This document shows, piece after piece, positions 51,630 through 60,010 of a DNA stretch of 64,000 nucleotides. A program made the translations under genes and the position numbers. The notes under the pieces were generated by a model that was not told the origin of the DNA, searched no databases, and worked only from the letters and a program-made list of their open reading frames with translations. Source of the stretch: Modestobacter italicus (GTDB taxonomy: Bacteria; Actinomycetota; Actinomycetes; Mycobacteriales; Geodermatophilaceae); the NCBI RefSeq assembly GCF_000306785.1, contig NC_017955.1, positions 806,001-870,000 of the forward strand. Direction: 5' to 3'. Position 1 is the first letter of the stretch; every line of letters begins with the position of its first letter.

Positions 51630-52448
51630 ATGATCGTCGGTGTGCCCGCGCCCGAGCTGATCACCGACCCGACCGACGAGCGGGTGGCCGACTTCCGCGA
51701 CCTGGTGGCCGGCGACCGCCGGCCGGGCACCGAACGGGGCACCGGGCCGGTCATCGTCGAGGGGGTCCCCGCGGTGCAGCGGCTGCTGGCCTCGCCGTAC
51801 CCGGTGCGCAGCGTGATCGGGATCCCCGGCCGGGTCGCCGCCCTGGAGCTGCCGGCCGAGGTCACCGCGTACGAGGCGGACAAGTGGGTGCTCTCGGACC
51901 TGATCGGCTTCCGGCTGACCCGCGGGGTGCTCGCCTCGGCCGACCGGCTGCCGCCGCCGGACCTGGACGCGCTCATCGCCGGCCCGGACCCGGCGGCACC
52001 GCGGCGGCTCGCGGTGCTCGAGGGGCTCAACGACCACGAGAACATCGGGTCGATCGCCCGGTCCGCGGTCGCGCTCGGCATCGACGGGCTGCTGCTGGAC
52101 CCGCACTGCGCCGACCCGCTCTACCGGCGGTGCGTGCGGGTCTCGATGGGGCACGTGCTGACGCTGCCGATCGCGGTGCTCGGCGACTGGCCCGGCGGGC
52201 TGGACCGGCTGCACGAGGCCGGGTACTGCACCGTCGCCCTCACCCCGGCCGACGACGCGGTCGACGTCGGCGACGTCGACCCCCGGGCCCACCCCCGCAC
52301 CGCGGTGCTGCTCGGCGCCGAGGGGCCCGGGCTCACCCGCGAGGCGCAGCAGGCCGCCCGGGTGCGCGCCCGGATCCCGATGCGCAGCGGCGTCGACTCG
52401 CTCGGGGTCGCCGCAGCCGCGGCGGTCGCCTTCGCCACGCTGCGCTAG
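51630..52448 (+). CDS. TrmH/SpoU-family RNA methyltransferase
   Basis: This is a 272-residue SPOUT methyltransferase that methylates ribose in rRNA or tRNA using SAM. The N-terminal substrate domain is followed by the knot motifs: GLNDHENIGSIARSA (motif 1), LLGAEGPGL (motif 2) and IPMRSGVDSLGVAAAAAVA (motif 3). Motif 3 has Gly where Ser-Leu-Asn is usual, which is odd. The start is ATG 51630 behind GGGGAGGGG. Target base unknown. Confidence 0.88.
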   Translation: MIVGVPAPELITDPTDERVADFRDLVAGDRRPGTERGTGPVIVEGVPAVQRLLASPYPVRSVIGIPGRVAALELPAEVTAYEADKWVLSDLIGFRLTRGVLASADRLPPPDLDALIAGPDPAAPRRLAVLEGLNDHENIGSIARSAVALGIDGLLLDPHCADPLYRRCVRVSMGHVLTLPIAVLGDWPGGLDRLHEAGYCTVALTPADDAVDVGDVDPRAHPRTAVLLGAEGPGLTREAQQAARVRARIPMRSGVDSLGVAAAAAVAFATLR

Positions 52449-52450
52449 CG

Positions 52451-52509
52451 GAAGGACCCCCTGCCCCCCCACCGCTCGCAGGCTCGCGGCGGGACCCTGC
52501 AGGGGGCCG
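52451..52509 (+). terminator. Dispersed terminator-like element, copy C
   Basis: GGACCCCCTGC (52454-52464) pairs with GCAGGGGGCC (52499-52508). It fills the gap between two convergent genes and can end both transcripts. Confidence 0.78.
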
Positions 52510-52983
52510 TCAGCCGCGGAGGGAGAGCTTGGCCAGCTCGGCGCGGGCCTGCTCGGCGACCTGCGGGGCGCATAGCACGTCGTAGCGACCGGCGACGATC
52601 TGGCTGGTGCTGGTGAAGTCGCGCTTGCCCTGGGACGCCGCGTAACCGACCGCACCGAACACGGCACCGAACACCAGACCGATCAGCAGGCCGCTGAGGA
52701 CCGAGCCGATCCAGTCACCGCCGTCGGTGGCGAAGATGCCCAGCAGCAGGCCCACGAAGAGCCCGAACCAGGCGCCGCTGGCCGCGCCGGCGCCGATCGC
52801 CCGGCCCCAGCTCAGCCGGCCGGTGACCCGCTCGACCTGGCGCAGGTCGCTGCCGATGATCGTCACGTTCTCGACCGGGAACTTCTGGTCGGACAGGTGG
52901 TCCACCGCCCGCTGTGCCTGCTGGTAGTTCTCGTAGGACCCCACCTGCACGCCGCCGAGCGGCATGGACACCGATGCTGACAC
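52510..52983 (-). CDS. General stress protein 17M-like protein
   Basis: This is a 157-residue protein of the heat-induced stress protein/GSP17M type. GGVQVGSYENYQQAQRAVDHL is the N-terminal alpha/beta module (quoted core: YENYQQAQRAVDHL); two glycine-rich hydrophobic helices follow (AASGAWFGLFVGLLLG, LSGLLIGLVFGAVFGAVGY). It is probably membrane-associated and induced by stress. GTG 52983 has GGGAG upstream. An ECF-type promoter lies at 53075-53101. Confidence 0.8.
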   Translation of the reverse strand: MSASVSMPLGGVQVGSYENYQQAQRAVDHLSDQKFPVENVTIIGSDLRQVERVTGRLSWGRAIGAGAASGAWFGLFVGLLLGIFATDGGDWIGSVLSGLLIGLVFGAVFGAVGYAASQGKRDFTSTSQIVAGRYDVLCAPQVAEQARAELAKLSLRG

Positions 52984-53074
52984 GTCCGTCTCCCGTCCCG
53001 TACCGGTCTGCCGGTGGCCGGAGGACCCGACCGCCGGACGCGTCCACCTGGACGACCGACCGGTGCACTACCCG

Positions 53075-53101
53075 AAACGATCTTCGCGGACACCCTGTTC
53101 C
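53075..53101 (-). promoter_or_regulatory. ECF-sigma-type promoter of stress protein
   Basis: On the minus strand GGAAC (53101-53097) and CGTTT (53079-53075) are 17 bp apart, close to the sigma-E/sigma-R-type pattern of actinobacteria. The predicted transcript begins about 85 nt before the stress-protein start. Confidence 0.4.
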
Positions 53102-53164
53102 CCGTCGGCGGCGCCGCGACCGGCGGGCAGTCACGGTCCAGGACCGGGCGCCGAGGGTCCTGCC

Positions 53165-54997
53165 CTACACCAGGCTGTCGGCCCAGGCGCGGTGCAGGTC
53201 GGCGAACCGGCCGGTCCCGGCGACCAGCTCGGCGGGGGAGCCGTCCTCGACGACCCGGCCGGCCTCCATCACCAGCACCCGGTCGGCGATCTCCACCGTG
53301 GACAGCCGGTGGGCGATGATCAGCGCCGTCCGGTCGGCGAGCAGCGTCTGCAGCGCCCGCTGGACGAGGACCTCCGAGGGCACGTCGAGGGAGCTGGTGG
53401 CCTCGTCCAGCACCAGCACCGCCGGGTCGGCGAGGAAGGCGCGGGCGAAGCTGACCAGCTGCCGCTGACCGGCCGACAGCCGGCCGCCGCGCTTGCGGAC
53501 GTCGGTGTCGTAGCCGTCGGGCAGCGCCCGGATGAAGCGGTCGGCACCGATCGCCCGGGCCGCCTGCTCGACCTCCGCCCGGGTGGCGTCGGGCTTGCCG
53601 AAGGTGATGTTGTCGGCGATCGACCCGGAGAACAGGAAGCTCTCCTGGGTCACCATCACCACCGCCCGGCGCAGGTCGGCGTCGGCGAGCCGGTCCAGCG
53701 GCACCCCGTCGAGCCGCACCTGACCGGCCAGCGGGTCGTAGAACCGGGCCGCCAGCCGGGCCAGCGTCGACTTGCCCGCCCCGGTCGCGCCGACCAGGGC
53801 GACCGTCTGCCCGGCGGGGACGGTGAGGTCGAGCTGCGGCAGCACCGTCGCGCTGCCGTAGCCGAACCGCACGCCGTCGAACACGACCTCGCCGGCGACC
53901 GGGTGCGGCAGCGGCGTCGGATCGGCCGGCTCGGCGACGCCGGGGCGCTCCTCCAGCACCCCGGACAGCTTCTCCAGCGCGGCGGCGGCCGACTGGTAGC
54001 TGCTGTAGAACATCGCGATGTCCTGCAGCGGGTCGAAGAACCGGCGCAGGTACAGCAGGAAGGAGACGAGCACGCCGACCGCCAGGTCGCCGTCCATCAC
54101 CCGCAGCGCGCCGTAGCCGAGGACGGCGACGGTGACCAGGTTGCCGATCATCGTCACCGCCGGCACGAACACCGCGATCAGCCAGAACGCCCGGTGGTTG
54201 GCCCGCCGGTTGTCCTCGTTGAGCCGAGCGTGCAGCTCGTCGTTGCGGGGCTCGCGGCGGAACCCCTGCACCGCCCGGATGCCCCCCATCGTCTCGGTGA
54301 ACTGGACGATGAGCGCGGCGATGGTCTGCCGGGTGCGGCGGTAGGCGACGGTCGAGTGGCGCTGGAACCAGCGGCCCACCAGGTACAGCAGCGGGAAGCC
54401 GAGCAGCGCGACCAGGCCCAGCGGCAGGTCCAGCACCAGCAGCACGACGCCGATGGTGAGCACGCTGAACAGCGCGGTCAGCAGCCCGTCGAGCCCCTCG
54501 TCCAGCAGCTCGGCGAGGGCCTCCACGTCGCTGGTCAGCCGGCTGATGGTCTTGCCGGAGGTGTACCGCTCGTGGAACGCCAGCGGCAGCCGCTGGACGT
54601 GGGAGAACACCCGCCGGCGCAGCGCCAGCAGCACCGCCTGACCCACCCGGCCGGAACCCACGAGGAACACGTACCGGAGGACGGCGTCCGCCGCGGCGGC
54701 ACCGACCATCGCCGCGGTCACCCAGACCAGCGGCCAGGGGTCCGCCGGCTCGGCCAGCAGCGCCGGGACGGCGTGGTCGATGCCGATCCCGACGAGCAGC
54801 GGACCGGCCAGCCAGGCGAGGTTCTGGACGGTGATCGTGGCCAGCAGCAGCCACAGCGCCCGGCGGTGCGGGCGCAGCAGGTCGCCCAGCAACCGGCGGG
54901 ACCGGCCGCGCAGGAACGAGCTCGCCGAGGCGGTGAGCTCGTCGTCGTCCTCGGTGGCGACGCCGCGCCACCCGGCCGGGTCGTCGGGCTCGGTCAC
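53165..54997 (-). CDS. ABC exporter half-transporter B (fused TM-ATPase)
   Basis: This is a 610-residue type IV exporter subunit: six membrane helices (residues about 50-330) then an ATPase with VGATGAGKSTLARLA (Walker A), MVTQESFLFSGSI (Q-loop), LSAGQRQLVSFA (signature, Ala for Gly), VLVLDEATSSLD (intact Walker B with Glu) and IIAHRLST (H-loop). GTG 54997 overlaps the stop of subunit A. The pair resembles heterodimeric TmrAB/BmrCD-type drug or peptide exporters. Confidence 0.9.
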   Translation of the reverse strand: MTEPDDPAGWRGVATEDDDELTASASSFLRGRSRRLLGDLLRPHRRALWLLLATITVQNLAWLAGPLLVGIGIDHAVPALLAEPADPWPLVWVTAAMVGAAAADAVLRYVFLVGSGRVGQAVLLALRRRVFSHVQRLPLAFHERYTSGKTISRLTSDVEALAELLDEGLDGLLTALFSVLTIGVVLLVLDLPLGLVALLGFPLLYLVGRWFQRHSTVAYRRTRQTIAALIVQFTETMGGIRAVQGFRREPRNDELHARLNEDNRRANHRAFWLIAVFVPAVTMIGNLVTVAVLGYGALRVMDGDLAVGVLVSFLLYLRRFFDPLQDIAMFYSSYQSAAAALEKLSGVLEERPGVAEPADPTPLPHPVAGEVVFDGVRFGYGSATVLPQLDLTVPAGQTVALVGATGAGKSTLARLAARFYDPLAGQVRLDGVPLDRLADADLRRAVVMVTQESFLFSGSIADNITFGKPDATRAEVEQAARAIGADRFIRALPDGYDTDVRKRGGRLSAGQRQLVSFARAFLADPAVLVLDEATSSLDVPSEVLVQRALQTLLADRTALIIAHRLSTVEIADRVLVMEAGRVVEDGSPAELVAGTGRFADLHRAWADSLV

Positions 54998-56787
54998 CGG
55001 GACCCGGCCTCGGTGAGCGCGCCGGCCAGCTGCGACTCCGAGGACAGCAGCGCCCGGTAGGCCGGCACCTGGGCGAGCAGGTCGGTGTGCCGGCCCACCG
55101 CGGTGACCCGGCCGTCCTGCAGCAGCGCGACCCGGTCGGCGAGCAGCACGGTGGAGGCGCGGTGGGCGACGACCAGCGCGGTGGTCTGCGCCAGCACGTC
55201 GCGCAGCGCCCGCTCGACCAGCGCCTCGGTGTGCACGTCGAGCGCCGACAGCGGGTCGTCGAGCACCAGCACCGACGGCCGGCCGAGCACCGCGCGGGCC
55301 AGCGCCAGCCGCTGCCGCTGGCCGCCGGACAGCGACAGCCCCTGCTCGCCGATCCGGGTGTCCAGGCCCCAGGGCAGCTCGTGCACGAAGTCGGCCTGCG
55401 CCACCCGCAGCGCCTCGGCCACCTGGTCGTCGTCGGCGCCCGGGCGGCCCAGCGTCACGTTCTCCCGGACGCTCATGGAGAACAGCGTCGCGTCCTCGAA
55501 CGCCGTGGCCACCACGGTGCGCAGCTGGTGCAGCGGCAGGTCGCGGACGTCGTGGCCGTCGAGGGTGACCCGGCCGCCGGTGACGTCGAACAGCCGGGCG
55601 ACCAGGGCGGTCATCGTGGTCTTGCCCGACCCGGTGGCCCCGACCACGGCCACCGTCTCCCCGGCGGCGATGTCGAGGTCGACGTCGGTGAGCACCGGTT
55701 CCCCGGCTCCGGGGAACCGGAACGCCACGTGCTCGAACCGCAGCCGGGCCGGCGTGCCCACCGGCAGCGGGACGACGCCGGGGCGGTCGGTGACGGTCAT
55801 CGGGGCGTCCAGCAGCTCGCGGATCCGGTCGCAGGCGCTCGCCGTCTCCTGGGCCTGGGCGAGCAGGAAGCCCAGGCTCAGGATGGGCCAGAGCAGCACG
55901 GTGAACAGCGCGACGAACCCGACCAGCCCGCCGACGGTCAGCGCGCCGCCGGCCACGGCCAGCGAGCCGCCGACCAGGATGACCGCCAGGGTGATCTGCG
56001 GGTGGAACTCGAACAGGCACCAGATCAGCGCCAGCGTGCGGACCTTGGCCAGCTCGAGGTCGCGCAGCCGCAGCGCGGTGCGGTCGTAGCGGTCGAACAC
56101 CAGCCGGCTGCGGCCCAGCGACTTGACCACCCGGATGCCCTGCACCGCCTCCTCGACGTCGGTGGCCAGCTCGCCCTGCTCGTCCTGCACCCGCCGGGAC
56201 TCGGTGTTGTACCGCGCCTCCCAGCGCAGCCCGAACACGACCAGCGGGATGCTGGTCGCCAGCACCGCGAGGCCCAGCGGCCAGCAGGTCACCAGCAGCA
56301 GCACGCTGACCACGACGCAGGTGATCAGGTTGACGACGAGGAACACCGCGCCGAAGCCGACGAACCGCCGGATCGTGGAGACGTCGGAGGTGGCCCGGCT
56401 CAGCAGCTGGCCCGACGACCAGCCCTCGTGGAAGGCGATCGGGAGGCGCTGCAGCCGCTGGTACAGCGCGTCGCGCAGGTCGCGCTCCAGCTGCAGGCTG
56501 CTGATGCCCATGGCCCAGCGGCGCAGGAAGAACAGCGCCGCCTCGGCGATCCCGAAGCCGAGCGCCAGCGCGAGCAGCGGGACCAGCCCGGCCCGGTCGC
56601 CGGCGGCGATCGGCCCGTCGACGACCGCGCGGGTGACCAGCGGGATGACCAGCTGGGTGAGCGTGGCCAGCAGGGCGCCGGTGAAGGTCAGCGCGATCAC
56701 GCCGCGGTAGGGCCGGGCGAAGGGGAGCAGCATGGCGAGCGAGGAGAGCCGCCCCCGGTCGTCGGCGGGCGCGGGGATCTCGGTCAT
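54994..56787 (-). CDS. ABC exporter half-transporter A (fused TM-ATPase)
   Basis: This is a 597-residue partner of the preceding subunit. Six membrane helices are followed by VVGATGSGKTTMTALVA (Walker A), LSLSGGQRQRLALA (intact signature), SVLVLDDPLSALD (Walker B with Asp where the catalytic Glu should be) and VVAHRAST (H-loop). The Asp makes one of the two nucleotide sites of the dimer degenerate, as in heterodimeric exporters. The ATG at 56787 begins the two-gene operon. Confidence 0.9.
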   Translation of the reverse strand: MTEIPAPADDRGRLSSLAMLLPFARPYRGVIALTFTGALLATLTQLVIPLVTRAVVDGPIAAGDRAGLVPLLALALGFGIAEAALFFLRRWAMGISSLQLERDLRDALYQRLQRLPIAFHEGWSSGQLLSRATSDVSTIRRFVGFGAVFLVVNLITCVVVSVLLLVTCWPLGLAVLATSIPLVVFGLRWEARYNTESRRVQDEQGELATDVEEAVQGIRVVKSLGRSRLVFDRYDRTALRLRDLELAKVRTLALIWCLFEFHPQITLAVILVGGSLAVAGGALTVGGLVGFVALFTVLLWPILSLGFLLAQAQETASACDRIRELLDAPMTVTDRPGVVPLPVGTPARLRFEHVAFRFPGAGEPVLTDVDLDIAAGETVAVVGATGSGKTTMTALVARLFDVTGGRVTLDGHDVRDLPLHQLRTVVATAFEDATLFSMSVRENVTLGRPGADDDQVAEALRVAQADFVHELPWGLDTRIGEQGLSLSGGQRQRLALARAVLGRPSVLVLDDPLSALDVHTEALVERALRDVLAQTTALVVAHRASTVLLADRVALLQDGRVTAVGRHTDLLAQVPAYRALLSSESQLAGALTEAGSR

Positions 56788-56852
56788 GGCCCCGCCAGGC
56801 TAGGCCGGGAGTCGGACGGCTCCGAACGCTTTACGGCCGGGTGGTCTCGGCG

Positions 56853-57830
56853 TCAACGGTGCCGGCGGACGCCGAAGACGATGTCCTCCCACGCCGGGAT
56901 CCGGGCGCGGGGGTCGTCGGTCTCGCCGTCGGCCAGCGAGCCGAGGACGACGGTGTCCTGGGTGTCGGTGTCGTCGTACGGGCTGAGCGCGGGGTGCCCG
57001 CCGTGCGCCGACCGGGCCTCGCCGTACGGGCCGTCGTCGCCGGAGAGGAGCACGTCGACCGGGTTGCCGTCGACCGGGACGACGTTGCGCACCCGGTCGT
57101 CGAGGTGGTCGTCGAGGGAGTCGTCGTGGCCGGGCTCGTCGTCGGTCGCCACCGCGGTGCCCCGGCGCGAGATCGGCGCGGCCGGCAGGCCGACCGGGAC
57201 GTCGGGGACGACCCGGACCAGCCGGGTGCCCTCGGCGAAGTCCATGGTCGTGGCGTCGACCGGGGTCACCGTCTTGGCCGGGATGTCGTAGCTCCAGCGG
57301 GTGGTGCCGGACTTGTGGCCGGCTCGCCAGGCGGCGCGGACCTGCCAGGTGCCGTCCTCGGACCGGTGCGCGTCCCACCGGACGGCGTCCAGGTCCGCGC
57401 CGAGCAGCCGCAGCCGCTCGGACATGAACTGCTCCAGCGGCACGCTGGGCGTGCCCTCCGACAACCGGACCCGGGCGTCGCGGGCCTGCTCGGCCACCCG
57501 GGTGCGCTCCTGCAGCACGGGGTAGGCGAACCGCATGATCCGCTCGACCCGGGTGCCCGAGGCGTGCGCGACCTGCTCGGGGCTCTCCCCGGCGCGGATG
57601 CGCGCCTGGATCACCCGGGGCGGCAGGTCGTTGGCCGGCTGGGCGGGGGCGGGCTGCGGTGCCGGTTCCGGCGCGGGCGACGGGGTCGGCCGGTCGGCGA
57701 GGAGGGACCTCAGGTGCTCGTCGACCGCCAGCTCGAGGTGCTCGACGTCGTCGGACGGGTCGGGCCCCTCCGCGGCGAGCACGAGGTGCGTGCCGTCCTC
57801 GGAGAGCGCCACGAGGCGCAAGGAGCGCAT
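56853..57830 (-). CDS. sepH: Septation protein SepH
   Basis: This is a 325-residue SepH (DUF3071) protein, which in Streptomyces and mycobacteria stimulates FtsZ assembly at division sites. The N-terminal domain begins MRSLRLVALSEDGTHLVL. A Pro/Ala linker leads to a helix-turn-helix-like segment (RVIQARIRAGESPEQVAHAS), which contacts FtsZ. A low-complexity acidic tail fills the last 120 residues. It starts at ATG 57830 with CTGGAGG upstream. The 293 bp before the amidotransferase start hold promoters for both directions only. Confidence 0.9.
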   Translation of the reverse strand: MRSLRLVALSEDGTHLVLAAEGPDPSDDVEHLELAVDEHLRSLLADRPTPSPAPEPAPQPAPAQPANDLPPRVIQARIRAGESPEQVAHASGTRVERIMRFAYPVLQERTRVAEQARDARVRLSEGTPSVPLEQFMSERLRLLGADLDAVRWDAHRSEDGTWQVRAAWRAGHKSGTTRWSYDIPAKTVTPVDATTMDFAEGTRLVRVVPDVPVGLPAAPISRRGTAVATDDEPGHDDSLDDHLDDRVRNVVPVDGNPVDVLLSGDDGPYGEARSAHGGHPALSPYDDTDTQDTVVLGSLADGETDDPRARIPAWEDIVFGVRRHR

Positions 57831-58123
57831 GGGGCGACCTCCAGCAGGGAACCGGTGCTCGTCCGGGGGAGCGGACCAGCTGCAACGCTATCCGCGCCTC
57901 CGGGCACGTGTACGGCCGACACGCCCGGCCCGGCGCGTCGGCTCGACAACAGCGCTCGGGACGCTCTCGACCGTCGGTCACCGCCCGGTCGCAGGCTGCT
58001 GCGGCAACCGCCAGGATGGTCCCTCCGGCGCCGCCGACCGGCGCCAGGTCACGTGCTCGAAACAGTCCGGGGGCATGGTGGACCGATCGTCCGTCACGAC
58101 CACCGGCACAGGGAGGGGCACGC

Positions 58124-59908
58124 ATGTGCGGCATCTCGGGTGAGGTCCGGTTCGACGGCGGGACCGCCGACATGGCGGCGGTCAGCGCCATGTGCGACCA
58201 GCTGCAGCGCCGGGGGCCCGACGGCTCCGGCGGCTGGCAGTCCGGGCCGGTGGCGCTCGGCCACCGCCGGCTGAAGATCATCGACCTGACCGACGCCGGC
58301 GCCCAGCCGATGGTCGATCCCGAGCTCGGTCTCACCATGGTCTTCAACGGGATCGTCTACAACTACAAGGAGCTGCGCGCCGAGCTGCAGCAGGCCGGCT
58401 ACCGCTTCTTCTCCACCTCCGACACCGAGGTGGTGCTCAAGGCCTACCACCGCTGGGGCGCGGCGTGCGTCGAGCGCTTCCTCGGGATGTTCGCGTTCGT
58501 GGTGGTCGAGCGGGAGACCGGCCGGGTCGTCATGGCCCGCGACCGGCTGGGCATCAAGCCGCTCTACCTCAGCCGCGGCCCCGGCCGGGTGCGCTTCGCC
58601 TCCTCGCTGCCGGCGCTGGTGCGGGCCGGTGGCGTGGACACCGCCATCGACCCGGTCGCGCTGCACCACTACATGTCCTTCCACGCCGTGGTGCCCGCGC
58701 CCCGGACGATCCTGGCCGGGGTCCGCAAGCTGCCGCCGGCCACGGTGCGCACGTACGAGCCCGACGGGCGCGAGCAGGACTGGGAGTACTGGCGTCCGGT
58801 GCACGAGCGGCGGGCCGACCTCGCCGACCTGCACCCGGTCGAGTGGCAGGAGCGGGTGCTGGAGCAGCTCCGCGTCGCGGTGCGCCGGCGGATGGTCTCC
58901 GACGTCCCGGTCGGGGTGCTGCTCTCCGGCGGCCTGGACTCCAGCCTCATCGTCGGCCTGCTCGCCGAGGAGGGGCAGCACGGCCTGGCCACCTTCTCCA
59001 TCGGCTTCGAGGCGGTGGGCGAGCGGTCCGGTGACGAGTTCGCCTACTCCGACGTCATCGCCGAGACGTTCGCGACCGACCACCACCGGCTGATGGTGCC
59101 CAGCGCCGACGTGCACGCGGGGCTCGACGGCGCGATCGGCGCGATGAGCGAGCCGCAGACCAGCCACGACGCCGTCGCGTTCTACCTGCTCTCCCAGCAG
59201 GTGAGCCAGCACGTGAAGGTGGTGCAGAGCGGGCAGGGCGCCGACGAGGTCATGGCCGGGTACGACTGGTACCCGCCGCTGGACGGCGTCCCGGTCGCCG
59301 ACGCCGTCGACGCCTACGCGCGCGTCTTCGTCGACCGCTCGCACAGCGAGATGGCCAGGGTGCTGTCCGAGCGGTGGATGACCGGCGAGGACGTGTCCCG
59401 CGCCTTCGTCGCCGAGCACTTCGCCCGCCCGGGCGCGGACACGACGCTGGACCGGGCGCTCCGGCTGGACTCGACGATCATGCTGGTCGACGACCCGGTC
59501 AAACGGGTGGACAACATGACGATGGCCTGGGGCCTGGAGGCCCGCGTGCCGTTCCTGGACCACGAGTTCGTGGAGCTGGCCGCCGCCGTCCCGCCGGAGC
59601 TGAAGCTGCTGCACGGTGGCAAGGGGGTGCTCAAGGACGCCGCCCGGAAGGTCATCCCGGCCGACGTGATCGACCGGCCGAAGGGGTACTTCCCGGTACC
59701 CGCCATCATCGACCTGCAGGGGGAGTACCTGGAGACGGTGCGCGCGGCGCTGCACGCACCGGAGGCCCGCGACCGCGGCCTGTTCCGCACCGGGTACGTC
59801 GACCGGCTGCTGGCCGAACCGAACAGCCACCGCACCACGCTGGGGTCCAACCAGCTCTGGCAGGTCGGCCTGCTGGAGCTCTGGCTCCAGCGGCACGGCA
59901 TCCGCTGA
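58124..59908 (+). CDS. N-acetylglutaminylglutamine amidotransferase-like (AsnB family)
   Basis: This is a 594-residue class II glutamine amidotransferase of the AsnB type. MCGISGE gives the N-terminal Cys nucleophile after Met removal. RGPDGSG and FNGIVYNYKEL are further glutaminase motifs. LLSGGLDSSLI is the PP-loop of the synthetase half. VPFLDHEFVEL and RPKGYFPVP are typical of the NAGGN amidotransferase branch, which amidates N-acetylglutaminylglutamine as an osmoprotectant. Its length fits that branch. The start is ATG 58124 behind GGGAGGGG. The GNAT ligase normally beside it is missing, and an S9 peptidase follows. Confidence 0.82.
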   Translation: MCGISGEVRFDGGTADMAAVSAMCDQLQRRGPDGSGGWQSGPVALGHRRLKIIDLTDAGAQPMVDPELGLTMVFNGIVYNYKELRAELQQAGYRFFSTSDTEVVLKAYHRWGAACVERFLGMFAFVVVERETGRVVMARDRLGIKPLYLSRGPGRVRFASSLPALVRAGGVDTAIDPVALHHYMSFHAVVPAPRTILAGVRKLPPATVRTYEPDGREQDWEYWRPVHERRADLADLHPVEWQERVLEQLRVAVRRRMVSDVPVGVLLSGGLDSSLIVGLLAEEGQHGLATFSIGFEAVGERSGDEFAYSDVIAETFATDHHRLMVPSADVHAGLDGAIGAMSEPQTSHDAVAFYLLSQQVSQHVKVVQSGQGADEVMAGYDWYPPLDGVPVADAVDAYARVFVDRSHSEMARVLSERWMTGEDVSRAFVAEHFARPGADTTLDRALRLDSTIMLVDDPVKRVDNMTMAWGLEARVPFLDHEFVELAAAVPPELKLLHGGKGVLKDAARKVIPADVIDRPKGYFPVPAIIDLQGEYLETVRAALHAPEARDRGLFRTGYVDRLLAEPNSHRTTLGSNQLWQVGLLELWLQRHGIR

Positions 59909-60010
59909 CGCTCCCGGGGTCCGCCACGGGCCCTGCCCTGCCGATGCCGGGGAGGACGACGACGTCCACCCGGCAGGTCCCGTTCTGCCCCGTCCCGACG
60001 AGGAGGTGAC

